From assembly GCA_956465555.1 (NCBI GenBank), contig OY101122.1:507001-571000 (forward strand): a stretch of 64,000 nucleotides of DNA. The letters are read 5' to 3'. The position numbers and the translations under genes were made by a program. The notes below the pieces were generated by a model, which was not told the DNA's origin, made no database searches, and saw only the letters and a program-made list of their open reading frames with translations. Origin of the DNA: Nitzschia sp. pyKryTriq1. Taxonomy: Eukaryota > Bacillariophyta > Bacillariophyceae > Bacillariales > Bacillariaceae. Position 1 is the stretch's first letter, and each line of letters begins with the position of its first letter. Positions 33,190 to 42,863 of this stretch are shown one piece after another.

Positions 33190-33511
33190 TGTCAGCGACA
33201 CTAGACAGTCCGAGGGAGTACCTGTGGTGCTAATCGAATTTTCATGAGAATCCTCGAGAATTCTAAAAGCTGGTATTGGTGGAAAGTACAAGGATTTCTT
33301 GTACTTTTACCTAAAAAGCTCGAAAAACAAGGACTTTTCTTGTACTTTCCACGATTATGTACCGGTACCTGGTAGAGTAGGGAGAGAGGGAGTACTGTAG
33401 GAGAGAGAGGGTACCGACTATTAGCAACGACGGAAGACGAAAAGCCCGTCGTCATTACACTCCGGATAATATTCAATATGATCTGATTCCTTTGCTGATT
33501 CATTCCATAAC

Positions 33512-35533
33512 ATGAGCGCCACTCGGACTCCATCCTGGGCCACCAAGTTGGTGGATGCCTCTGCCAAAGACGACGCTTCGAACTTCATCACGAGCACTCG
33601 GCAAAGTGCCAATTTGTTTCGGATCGAATGTGCTCGAACGTGGCAGCAGCGGATACATGAAGCACAACGAAAAGCTTGGGCCGCGACCGCTCGGTCAATG
33701 CTTCAACGAGGGGTCGAGCAACAGAATGCATCGTCACCGGGGTCGTCGGCGCCACTGCAACGCCATAGTCTGACTCCGGCCAGTCCTCCCGACAGTGCAA
33801 ATGACGCCGACGACGAATTGCTTCCAGTGACAATCATCTCGCCATCTCCGGCGTGTCGATTGGATCGGCAAGCACTAACCGAGGCCGTATGGGACTTCTA
33901 TCGGGGCGACCGTTGTTGTAGTTTGTGGCTCCCAAAGCTCCTTCCGACGCTTCACTCGACGCTACATTTGCTAGTCAGACAATGCGTCCATCTTCCTGCC
34001 CCCACCGATCACGACTTCCAAGCGCAAGCGGCTCGCTACTTTCGCAAGCATCAAAAGAAAAGAAATACGAGTATGCAACAAATACTCTTGTGGTGGGCGG
34101 CGCGAATAAATGCCTTTGATTCCATGGTTGTTGTCTTGGAGGTACGTCAGTGCGCTGTCGCTACGATGGGAGCCTTGGTCGGGGAGTGGAGTCTTTTTGC
34201 TGACCTCTGACATGACGCTTTCTCGTAAATATCCACTCAAATTTAGGATCCTGGTGGCTTTCCGCAATCCAAAGTATGGAATGAATTCATATCGGTGGTT
34301 CAGGAGTGGCGGCAAGAGCATGGTTTGCCTATATCTTTGGTGGTCGTTGGTCTAGGGAGTGCTGCCAAGGGCGATTTGAGACTGCGACTACGTCACGCCC
34401 TGCCGTCTCAAACGACTTGGATGCAGACATTTTGGCAAAATTTGCTGATACAAACACAAACGCCGTTTCCCTTGCTATCCATGGATCGACTCGAGAAACT
34501 TGTTCAGGATTACACATTGGAACACGGATCCTGTACGCGACTCTGTGAAGATTTGCTGACCAATGTGACAATTTTCTATTCACACCCTTCTCGCCTGGTT
34601 TGGGATGCTCCGGAATTGCATCCCTCATTTTTAGCATGGTTCGCCACCCATGGGACGGCTAAGAAGTGGCTATCAACACAATCCGGAGCAATCAAGTATA
34701 GGGCTTTGGAAGAATGTCAACGATACCAACGAAAACTACTATGGTGGTGGAATTGGCAAGTGAAACTCCTTCCACTTGTGACGACAAACGGAAAGTGGAC
34801 CGCTGCGTCTGACTTTTTAAAACTACTAGCAGAGTTGCATTCCTCAGTGTCGGATGGAGCAGAAAGAAAGAATGTTGCGGCGCCCAAACTACCCGCGGAA
34901 TTGGAACGATATTTGGATCGAGGAGGAAACCGCGCCTCGAAACAGCAGGACGAAGCTGACAGTACAAGTACCGAGCAATTATTACTGTCTCCCGAGCAAG
35001 TCAAAGCGACTACTTTGCTTTACGAACTGATCCTTGTGATTGGATATGCACTGAAAGACGATGGCGAACTTTCTCACGAAGAAGGGAGGATCTCTAGATG
35101 CAAACTTTCCCCACACGAACAAAAGGACGGAATCAAGCGGATGGTTGTTGACTTGTTTGACTTATGCATCAACTCGATGGATTCGCTCTTGGATGCCTGG
35201 AGTCTAACCAACCCTCTGTCCAAGACGCCCAAATCTTCCGCCAAGAAGACCAGCAGAGACGACACGTGTGTTCCTTGGCCTCATCGGCCCTGCCACCACC
35301 GTCAAACTCTTGTAGAGGGGCTTATATCGCCCGCCAGGGAATTGTATGGTTTATTGCAAGACCGATGGTCGATCCATCGGGAAGAATGGCTGTATCACTT
35401 CGGTGGGAGTAAACAGGATTTCGTGCGGGGTGTCTGGACACTGGTTCTGGCAGGCCTCGTCCAGGGGAAATCGAAACGAGGGGGGAACGGCACAAGAGTA
35501 TACTACGAGAAAGTGAGCGTGGTGTGGTGCTAG
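33512..35533 (+). CDS. ORC3: Origin recognition complex subunit 3 (ORC3-like)
   Basis: Two exons (33512-34141 and 34247-35533), GT-AG intron of 105 bases, 638 residues. ORC3 is part of the six-subunit complex that marks replication origins. It is divergent, so the call rests on position-by-position resemblance. Splicing yields SMVVVLEDPGGFPQSKVWNEF, the strand where ORC3 has its 'LEDFExF' segment. Next comes LPISLVVVGLGSAAKGDLRLRLRHALPS, like the ORC3 stretch ending in 'LPHS'. FYSHPSRLVW matches the FYSxPLS element. The end (FVRGVWTLVLAGLVQGKSKRG...VYYEKVSVVWC) matches the C-terminal winged helix, usually FIRAVSELQFLGFIKPTKRK...RLTWG. The N-terminus has LWLPKLLPTLHSTLHLLVRQCV. No Walker motifs are seen, as expected for ORC3. 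The protein is a little shorter than animal ORC3 (about 710). Confidence 0.72.
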
Positions 35534-35704
35534 AACTTGTGAAGGGTCTGCCAAACCAGAAGGGCTTAAACCAAGGGGCGACAAGCATGGTCTGCTCTGA
35601 TACTGATTGGTTCAAGATAGTTTATGCTCATTAGACCAGATGCCTTTCATTGGTAGCTTCCACCATTTGATTATTAACTGGCGACGGTGCGGCTAAAATG
35701 TGTA

Positions 35705-37432
35705 TCACTTTTCCCCACGCGAAAGGATCAATTCCAAGACCCGTCGCACTAGTCGTGCACTTTTGCTCACAATTCGACCTCCAATTCCACTGGTAGACTG
35801 CTTCAAGGCTTGTAAATAATTGCCTTCTTCCATAATCAAATCCATCCACGTATCAAACATGGCATCCATCTTTCCCATGATCGATTTTAGGCGAAAGTAA
35901 ATATCCAAACTTAATTGATACAATCGCCTCGCCAATCGATAGCATCCCAATGGGCCAGTCGCGTACATGCATCGTTTATACGTGGCGGTGGTTGTGGAAA
36001 GATACGGTGACGAGGGTGAGCCTAATACTAATGATTCGTATTGATCGTCACGAGTCGCACCGTTCCAGAAGTTGCGGGTGGTCATCCAAGCTCGGGTCGA
36101 CAGTGGCAGTTCTTGCCAGTGCGGCGAAGTTGACCAGACTTTGTAGACCACCAATGAGCCATCGTTGTCAAGCTGTGCCAGGTATGAGGAGGGAGACGAA
36201 TAATAGAAAGAGGACGAGGGGTCGGCGTCGTATTGAGGAGTACCATCCTCCAGAGTTTCTTCGTTGCTCTCACTGTACCACAAAATGCGACGGGGAATGT
36301 CAGGTCTTCCTAATGCAACTATGAGATGAGGTCCTCGTAATGTCGCGAAACAATGTTCTTGCTGATACTGTTGACGGTGATCAGGTGGCTGGTTGGAAGA
36401 AGAGAAGGGAGAATAGGAAGTCCAGACTGCCGTATCTTCGCCAAAGGCATTGTCAGTCATAATGATCAATTCACAATCCGGCGATAGACCCGCATAGTAG
36501 CGACGATTGGGTGAAACCAGCAATGCTGATTTCGGCGTCAAAACATCGCCCGGGAAGATTATCGATTGGCGGGGTGTTTCTTGGGTCGTCTTCCCGTTTC
36601 GGTGTCCTTCTTCTCTCAAATACGGTCGAGTGATGGGTTGTAAGGCAATTGTACCAGTATACGGATCCAATCGTTTCACAAAATCCTGCGAGATAATCCG
36701 ATAGTAATGTCGTCCAGACACATCGGGGGCGTACTCTTCCGTTTCAGATATCCGAACAATCCGCTCGTGTCCCAGAGCATCCTGGAATTCATCTTGATGC
36801 TTGGTAATCCGAATCGGCTCGGCGTTGCGAGGGGGCATGTCAAAGAACCACGAATCCTCCTCTTCGCTATCATATCTATCTTCCTTTCCAAAGAGAAGCT
36901 CTTCGAACAAACGAAAGGGATCCCCAAAATTGGAAAATATTTTCGACCAGTGTTTTCGTTTCAGCAGTGCGGCTGCTTCTTCGTCTTCTGCCTGACTGTC
37001 GCAATATTGCAGGAACAAGTCGTACTCTTTTCGCTTCCACTCGTCGCTCAGCACTTCGTACGCGTGGGAAATGTGCGCAAAGCGAGCTGTTGCTTCGTCC
37101 TTGGAAATGTGCGTCGCCCTTGTCGTGTTTTGAGTCGGCGGTTGCTTATCCGGGTGCCAGAGTTGCGCTTGCTGTCGGTACGCTTTCCGAATTTTCCTGG
37201 CATCTATCGAAGTGGCAGGAGCGGAAGGACGCAGCAGCCCTAGTAGTTCGTAATAGTTCCATCGTTGCCAGTCATAGTCAACGTCCGCCGGCGTGCACTC
37301 TGCTTCTGGGTGCTGGGCCTCGACGAACGGGGAGCCGTCGGGGTTCCAGAGTAGCCCTGCCACCCACAGTACCGCTACCGTTACACCACAGCAGAAAAAT
37401 CTCCTTCTGGTCGTTTTCTTTGGGAACCTCAT
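35705..37432 (-). CDS. DnaJ (J-domain) protein with a bulb-lectin-like region, secretory pathway
   Basis: Single exon, 575 residues. A hydrophobic N-terminus (about 12-28, FFCCGVTVAVLWVAGLL) after a basic start marks an ER signal peptide or anchor. The J domain runs about 55-140 with WNYYELLGL, the HPD triad at 93-95 (LWHPDKQ) and AYEVLSDEWKRKEYDLFL, so Hsp70/BiP stimulation is expected. An acidic segment follows. Residues about 285-435 look like a beta-prism B-lectin fold: SALLVSPNRRYYAGLSPDCELIIMT, HCFATLRGPHLIVALG and LDNDGSLVVYKVWSTS repeat the 'S.n..y...l..dg.Lvvy' pattern. The mannose-binding QxDxNxVxY consensus is not intact. A client-binding or glycan-binding role in ER folding is inference. 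The start is taken at the first Met. Confidence 0.8.
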   Translation of the reverse strand: MRFPKKTTRRRFFCCGVTVAVLWVAGLLWNPDGSPFVEAQHPEAECTPADVDYDWQRWNYYELLGLLRPSAPATSIDARKIRKAYRQQAQLWHPDKQPPTQNTTRATHISKDEATARFAHISHAYEVLSDEWKRKEYDLFLQYCDSQAEDEEAAALLKRKHWSKIFSNFGDPFRLFEELLFGKEDRYDSEEEDSWFFDMPPRNAEPIRITKHQDEFQDALGHERIVRISETEEYAPDVSGRHYYRIISQDFVKRLDPYTGTIALQPITRPYLREEGHRNGKTTQETPRQSIIFPGDVLTPKSALLVSPNRRYYAGLSPDCELIIMTDNAFGEDTAVWTSYSPFSSSNQPPDHRQQYQQEHCFATLRGPHLIVALGRPDIPRRILWYSESNEETLEDGTPQYDADPSSSFYYSSPSSYLAQLDNDGSLVVYKVWSTSPHWQELPLSTRAWMTTRNFWNGATRDDQYESLVLGSPSSPYLSTTTATYKRCMYATGPLGCYRLARRLYQLSLDIYFRLKSIMGKMDAMFDTWMDLIMEEGNYLQALKQSTSGIGGRIVSKSARLVRRVLELILSRGEK

Positions 37433-37819
37433 TTTCCGGTTCGCGTCTCAGCGCTGAGCTACAAAATGATTCAGTAAAATGCCAACCCTATGCTTGTAGT
37501 GCGAATATGAATGATAATCTCCTCTACTCTAGTACTTGTACCGGTAGTAGTAGTCGGTTATATCTGTCATCCCGGGGATTCATTCTGGCTAGCCAATAGT
37601 AGCCACCACTCAGAGCGTAGAGTCTTCGTAGCTCGTACCGGTACGTGTACTCTAAAAGATCCGTCGAGCATGAAAGCGTGCATTGGATCGAGCGTTCTCG
37701 ACCCTCTGGTACAATTTGTCCGTACTTTCTACATACCTTATCTGCTGGTACTGCTCTTCGTCACTCGGACGGTGTATCGACCGTGCCTCAAAACTTGTCC
37801 TTTAAAGCCAATCCGATCG

Positions 37820-38092
37820 CCCCCCTTCGAGGCCCCTATGCCCTGCCTATGGGCCTCGAAGGGTTTTTTTCGAGCCCCCCTGCAATACACACGGACTATG
37901 CGACTCGTACGACCATAGTCTGCCCGTCGTCGGTAGATAATGTCCTGAAGGATCTTCCACGCTAGTGCGCGCAGTGCATGCGCAGACGCCCTAGCCACGA
38001 CCAGTCGATGACGTGGTCGGCCCGTAATGACTCGGGAGGCCCCTATAGGGGCCTCGAAGTCTTACTACACGGCCCTTCGAGGCCCCTACTAC
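37820..38092. repeat. GGGGCCTCGAAGGG inverted repeats around repeat copy B
   Basis: CCCCTTCGAGGCCCCTATG pairs with CATAGGGGCC-type and GGGCCTCGAAGGG arms at 37821-37867, a likely hairpin. The same word returns at 38037-38060 (GGCCCCTATAGGGGCCTCGAAG, itself palindromic) and 38072-38090. The 156-bp repeat lies between them. Confidence 0.6.
37881..38036 (+). repeat. Dispersed 156-bp repeat, copy B
   Basis: It runs from TGCAATACACACGG to CCCGTAATGACTCGGG. It matches the reverse complement of 6842-6997. Confidence 0.85.
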
Positions 38093-38209
38093 TTTCTTAT
38101 CTCTGCTTAAAACAAATAGAGATAAGAGCCTCCCTCCGACATTTGCAATTTTTATTTCTTCCTTGCATCATTATCATTGTTCATCATCATCAACAACATC
38201 TCGAACACC

Positions 38210-38577
38210 ATGGATGCCAAGACAAAGGCCAAAAACGAATACTACAACTACGGTCTCGACTATGCCAGCGACGCAGTCCCCGATCCAATGGATCAGATTA
38301 TGGGGAAGGCATTGGCGATCACCAATGCGTACAACCAGCTTCGGCAAGGTAAGAAGCCCCAAAAGGAGGGCGTTGTTATCCATGCGGCGGCCAAGTCTTC
38401 TTACCCCAAAAGCCAACGTCGTCCGATGGGATGCCTGATACCGTCGCGATGACCGAAGAGGAAGCGGCAATTTTTACTGCTGCCGGTGGTGGCTTTGCGA
38501 AGTGTGTGGATTGCGCGGAAGTCGCAATTACAGAACAAGATCGCCTTGTCCTCAACGGAGAGCGAATTCATGGCTAA
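38210..38577 (+). CDS. Small hypothetical protein, gene model uncertain
   Basis: The ATG at 38210 opens a frame (MDAKTKAKNEYYNYGLDYAS...) with protein-like composition. Read straight it stops at 38452 after 80 residues. A second, clearly protein-like stretch in another frame (DGMPDTVAMTEEEAAIF ... KCVDCAEVAITEQDRLVLNGERIHG) runs to 38577. A 47-base GT-AG intron (38349-38395, donor GTAAGA) joins the two and gives 106 residues. That is short for an intron here, so the alternative is a one-base frameshift in a decaying copy. CVDC could be part of a metal site. No family is recognised. The nearby dispersed repeat makes a repeat-derived origin possible. Confidence 0.4.
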
Positions 38578-39311
38578 GAGATGCGATCGCAATCATGAAC
38601 TTATTCAAGGAAATGAAAGAGAAAGGTTATCCAATTGAGACCGCCAAATGGAAAGTGCATTGCAGGGTTTGCTGCCTTGTCATACCGGTAGCCTCCTCCA
38701 CCTTCCACCACACTGGGGAGCCAACCCGGACAGAGCGAAACGCGAAACCCATGTTGGCCGCACCCGGTCGTCTACCGGTACTGTGCGGTACCTGCTACTT
38801 ACGACATTTTTTTATTTAAAAAAAACAACACGTATGTCCAAAAACGAGAGCCGAGAATAATGAATGACGCTACTGGAACTACCGGTACCTGGTACCGGGG
38901 TGGCGAGAGCGCTTGCGTCATACATACCGATAGCACCGACCGGCGGCGGCGATACAGTACTTGTAGGTCGGTATGTACTTAGGAATACAGCACTGATTTT
39001 CATGTCGTAATTCGCGAATCGATAAATAAAGTTTTTGAAATGCCACTTCTGCTCTTTGGCTTCCGACTAGAGTTTGAAACTCCGACCACTCATCCATCGA
39101 ATTCAAGCACCAATAAAAAGATCATTATTTGATCCACACACGCAAGATGCAAGAGAAAAAAAAGCGATCAACGAGCAATACTGTAACGATCGGAGAGCAC
39201 AACAACAACCTCACAAATCACAAACACTCCAAAGTTTTCAGTTTCACGACAACTTGTTCTAACTGGTTTCAGTAGGCAACTCCATCGCGGTGGTTTTTGC
39301 AATCACAAATA
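38578..39311. other. Intergenic spacer
   Basis: No gene supported. GTAC units lie at 38776-38790 and 38880-38900. The last 170 bases before the next gene are A-rich. Confidence 0.45.
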
Positions 39312-40439
39312 ATGAAGGTTGGATATTCGTTGTTCTCTTTGACGTTGTCATTCTTGGGAGCTACTACTTTCATTGCTCTGCCAACATCAGTGGAATCTTG
39401 TGTTTTCCCCGTGGCTTTGTATTTGACCAACGAATGCCAAGACTTTTGGAAACAAGCAGTGACTGACATCGTTGCCGACGGTCAGTGCCATGCAACTCCA
39501 CCTGGAATACACACTCGCGGCCTAGCCCTAGCACCAGGTAAGAAAGAAGACAGGACTGCGTCGTCACCATTCCACCATTCGTCCCTCACAACAAATGTAT
39601 CAATTTGCTGCACCTACCATTCTTTGTTTACAATGTACATGAAATTGAAAGGCCCATATTACCGTGCCACTTGCGATGAAACGGGCACAATGCTCCAATT
39701 TAGTCATGCTGGATGTTCTAATTCAGACTGCACCGGTTGCCCGGGTTATTCTCCGTGGATCCATGGGCAAAATGAAGGTCTTTTTAACATGACACAGACT
39801 GGATGTCAGGATACAACATTCTCGTCGTTCGTGTCTTTGAGAGCAGAGGAACTGCCAGTTCCCTCCACGCCAGTGCCAGTTCCCTCCACGCCAGTGCCAG
39901 TTCCCTCCACGCCAGTGCCGGTTCCCTCCACACCAGTGCCAGTTGCCTCCGCACCATTGCCAGTGGACACGGACGCAACGGATTCACCACCTATGGACCA
40001 AGCTTGTGAATGGCAACTTCGATACTACAATCTCAACCTAACCAGCCCCTCTACTTTTGGAAGCTGCGGTCTCATCGGATTGGGATTGGCACAGGAGGCA
40101 CAGCCGACACAGCTTGCGACCATTTTGGCCGATGGCGAGTGTCATGATTCTGGCATTGAAAGTGTTGGGTACTATGAGGCCGTTTGTGATCCCAACGGAG
40201 ACATCGTATTTCTGAAGAACAAGTGCTTGGATTCTACATGTCTGGTATGCGATGCTGACTGGGATATCTATACAAACGTATCCTACACATCTGGTGCGTG
40301 TACAAACCATGACGGCGACAGCAATCGAGCATGGAAGCTCCGTGGCACTTGTGCGGAACCATCCTGTGCTCGACCCCTATCCCCAACTGGGGCGCCCGAG
40401 ACGAGCATTTCTTCTGAGACTTTCAGCTTGCTTCCTTAG
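39312..40439 (+). CDS. Secreted protein with duplicated Cys-rich domain and Pro-Val-Ser-Thr linker repeat
   Basis: 337 residues with a 114-base GT-AG intron (39538-39651). The intron length is a multiple of three, so the frame also reads through. Removing it aligns the two halves of the protein, which supports splicing. The N-terminus (MKVGYSLFSLTLSFLGATTFIALPTSVES) is a signal peptide. Domain 1 (about 40-150) and domain 2 (about 205-320) share IVADGQCH / ILADGECH, GPYYRATCDETG / VGYYEAVCDPNG and a Cx3SxCxxC ending. Each domain has about eight Cys, suggesting disulfides. Between them lies a tandem array of VPSTPVP units (DNA period 21 bases, about 39855-39960). Several N-glycosylation sites occur. 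Function is unknown; an extracellular, cell-wall or mucilage role is inference. Confidence 0.75.
   Translation: MKVGYSLFSLTLSFLGATTFIALPTSVESCVFPVALYLTNECQDFWKQAVTDIVADGQCHATPPGIHTRGLALAPGKKEDRTASSPFHHSSLTTNVSICCTYHSLFTMYMKLKGPYYRATCDETGTMLQFSHAGCSNSDCTGCPGYSPWIHGQNEGLFNMTQTGCQDTTFSSFVSLRAEELPVPSTPVPVPSTPVPVPSTPVPVPSTPVPVASAPLPVDTDATDSPPMDQACEWQLRYYNLNLTSPSTFGSCGLIGLGLAQEAQPTQLATILADGECHDSGIESVGYYEAVCDPNGDIVFLKNKCLDSTCLVCDADWDIYTNVSYTSGACTNHDGDSNRAWKLRGTCAEPSCARPLSPTGAPETSISSETFSLLP
39855..39960 (+). repeat. 21-bp coding minisatellite (VPSTPVP)
   Basis: About five copies of CCAGTGCCAGTTCCCTCCACG. The first copies are nearly identical, which suggests recent expansion. Confidence 0.9.
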
Positions 40440-40690
40440 TGTCAACACCAGCGTTGTGATAAAATATGTTACTTTCTAATTGGCAGGAGTAGTACGTATT
40501 TCTACTACGTGTCGCTGTGAGGTGGGGGCGGCAGCTGTAGCCTGGTCCACACTGTAGATATTTCCTGGAAAAGAGAACTATATCGTTTTTCGAACGCATG
40601 CAATATTCAATTCTCGAAGCTAATTTTAAGAGATCACCGCCTGCAGTACAGTATCATACTAGGCATACGTATTGGACATACATCCTGGCC

Positions 40691-41327
40691 CTATTGATAT
40701 TCCGTCGGGAGCGAAAATGTGGACGCTGTTTCGATTGACTGCTCTCCCATATATAGAAGCCCCGTAATCGGCATGTGGTCCCACATCAGCTGCAAGGTGA
40801 CCTCCTTTCCACGCAACTCATCACCTTGATCTACTAGCGCGTACTTGACAAAGACATTTTCCATGTCAATAACCTTGTTGGGATCCACAGCCTCCAGAAT
40901 CTTGTCCCAAACGACGATTTGGTTGATCTTCTTGGACTCTGTCTCGTAACTAGCCACAACGTAGACAAATAGTTGTTTGATATTCCAATGGAATGCTGGT
41001 CTCATATCTGCGTGAATATCGAAACTCAACAGCGCCCGATCTACTCCCCCGTGTGATTTCAGCGACCGCAAGGTCTTGAGTTCCAGTTTGTGAACAACTG
41101 AATGAATGAAGCAGGAAAGAAAGCGAATCAGTATTGATCATACGTTAAGGTACGGTAATCACGCAATGTCAAGAGGCGCCTCTATCAAAAGGAGATGACG
41201 TACCCGGTTGCTGATACAAGGAGTGGCCAATTTTTGAGACGGCCGCCATGCAAGAGAGACCGAGCAAAACCGTCAAGCCGAAGAAGACGACGGCGTTCAG
41301 TCGAACCCAGACGGTGTGCATGGTCAT
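40691..41327 (-). CDS. SPC3: Signal peptidase complex subunit 3 (SPC3/SPCS3)
   Basis: Two exons (41327-41204 and 41097-40691), GT-AG intron of 106 bases, 176 residues. SPC3 (SPC22/23) is the essential non-catalytic partner of the ER signal peptidase. The N-terminus MTMHTVWVRLNAVVFFGLTVLLGLSCMAAVSKIG is the family's single membrane anchor. Translation may instead begin at the second Met (41321), as in most homologues. The lumenal part has GVDRALLSFDIHADMRPAFHWNIKQLFVYVVASYET, QIVVWDKIL, KYALVDQGDELRGKEVTL and MWDHMPITGLLY, all family landmarks. The length matches the usual 170-180 residues. Confidence 0.93.
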
Positions 41328-41817
41328 AGTGGAGTAGACTATTATATCCTTGCTGTATATTATGGTAGTCTACCTGGAACCAGTTATGGACATGGTAATT
41401 GTACTGTGCGAACTGTACTTGTACCGGTAGCAAGCAGTACATACCGCTACTACGGGTAGCAAGTACGAGTACCGCTACTGCTGTAGTAGAGTAGCAACCT
41501 CCCTCATCCTCCGCCCCCCTGCTCCGATCCACTAGATTTTTTCCCTGTCAACGGCAGTGCGTTCGTACGGACACACTCACGAACCAGGGACCAATAAATA
41601 GGAGGGATGTGCAACGCCCCGCGATGGCTCGTGAAAAAAACAATTCCCTTCGTGGCAGAAAGCAAGCCACCTTCATCACTGCGCATCGCGCACAATTTTT
41701 CTCCGTGTTAAATCCTCGTCAAACGCCAAAAGGTTGTCACAGGCATCGCGCCCACGCGATAACACGTGTTGTAGTAACTACCTTTCCGGCAATGGATCAC
41801 TAGTATCACCAAATTAA
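41328..41817. other. Intergenic spacer
   Basis: No gene supported. A GTAC/GTAG-rich patch lies at 41400-41485. A direct ACCGCTACT pair sits near 41445 and 41471. Confidence 0.45.
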
Positions 41818-42517
41818 ATGACTGACGTTACGAATTGTCTAAGTATGGTTAGGTTGAGTGTGCTGTGCAAGGGTATGACCTTCAGAGCTGTTTATGATCA
41901 TTTCAGACCTTGGCCCATTTTACATAGTAATATCGCGAGGAAGGGAGGAATTTCTCAACGAAAAAGTGTTTTCATGAAAGAAGCAGAGGACGATGATGTT
42001 GATGATTTTGACGATGATCAAAACAATGACCACCCACCTCCTTCTCGAGCGAAACTTCTTTGGCTGGGGATGAGGCATGAAGCCACCCAGCATTCCATTC
42101 CCAACCTACATGAAATGGCCAAAGGTCGTCTTCACATCTCAAAGAAGATCAGCAGCAGGGTCAGAGACCAAGTTCGGGTGGCCACTGCGCAACTTGCCAA
42201 CTACAAAATTCTCACGATCAGCCTGGGGGATCCTGACGCTTTTCACGATCATCATGCACTATTTGACGTGAACAACTCCCCTGATACTGTCTCCTCTCGT
42301 CGTCGCCTACCCGACAACTTTACTGGGTTTGACCAGGTTGCGACTGTTCTCGAAAGCTCAAGCACGACACAAGTCATCGTCCTCATGGACAGCGAGTACT
42401 ACAAGATTGGCGCGTGACCCACAAGGCGGGCCAGCACTATGTTCTGCCAGGGAGAATATACCATGCCACCAGCTTCCTAGAATTGTGGAAGAAAAGGCGA
42501 GACTGAAAGGGAGTCGA
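41818..42517 (+). pseudogene. Hypothetical protein, apparently frameshifted near its C-terminus
   Basis: The first frame (199 residues, 41818-42417) has protein-like sequence: HFRPWPILHSNIARKGG, an Asp-rich stretch (EDDDVDDFDDDQNND), then EMAKGRLHISKKISSRVRDQ and TTQVIVLMDSEYYK before a stop. The next frame continues at once with DWRVTHKAGQHYVLPGRIYH and ATSFLELWKKRRD, stopping near 42510. One extra or missing base at about 42405-42415 would explain this. Either the gene is decaying or the sequence has an error. The second half of the first frame recalls an enzyme-like alpha/beta segment, but I do not recognise the family. No signal peptide is seen. The true start may be further inside. Confidence 0.45.
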
Positions 42518-42863
42518 TGAATGGTGGCGATAGCTTGACTGCGTGACGTGCGAGCACCATGTACTAAAGTAGTCTCGATATATCGTATCTCTTGAAGAAC
42601 GGCAGCCGTGAAGGGCCGCTCCCCGGCTCTCTACTTTCACCCAAAAATCCGAGCCTACTGTAGTAGCAATAGCAATAGTGTTTCGTACCGGTACACGTAC
42701 CCTATAACACACTTTTGATTTGCATGGTGCACGGCCACAATTCTCCATCCCCTACGAACACTAGACGACTCCTGTACCAAGGGCTCCTACTCTATACTCT
42801 ATACTCTCTCTCTAGTAGAGTAGGGCATACTAGACTACTGTCGTCGTCCAGTCCTGAAAAAAA
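42518..42863. other. Intergenic spacer upstream of TFIIE beta
   Basis: No gene. There is a GTAC patch at 42685-42702 and a TCTATACTCTATACTCTCTCTC tract at 42793-42814. Confidence 0.45.

Larger units (their letters stand above)
31623..33511. other. Repeat-rich intergenic region
   Basis: No intact host gene. It carries a short inverted piece of a dispersed repeat (31691-31715), AGAGAG/CTCTCT and TAGTAGAG tracts (31910-32100), GTAC units (31975-32015, 33358-33375), a Gypsy RNase H fragment (32635-32916) and a copy of the 90-bp repeat (33101-33189). A pair of near-repeats, TACAAGGATTTCTTGTACTT and ACAAGGACTTTTCTTGTACTT, lies at 33287-33347. Confidence 0.6.
37433..38209. other. Spacer with dispersed repeat copy B and palindromes
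   Basis: No gene. It contains GTAC units (37535-37555, 37634-37648), a GGCCTCGAAGGG inverted-repeat set (37820-38092) and the 156-bp repeat copy at 37881-38036. Confidence 0.6.

Noticed and set aside
39803-40009. Plus-strand ORF of repeated SSLHASA units
   Set aside because: Out-of-frame reading of the VPSTPVP minisatellite of the secreted protein.
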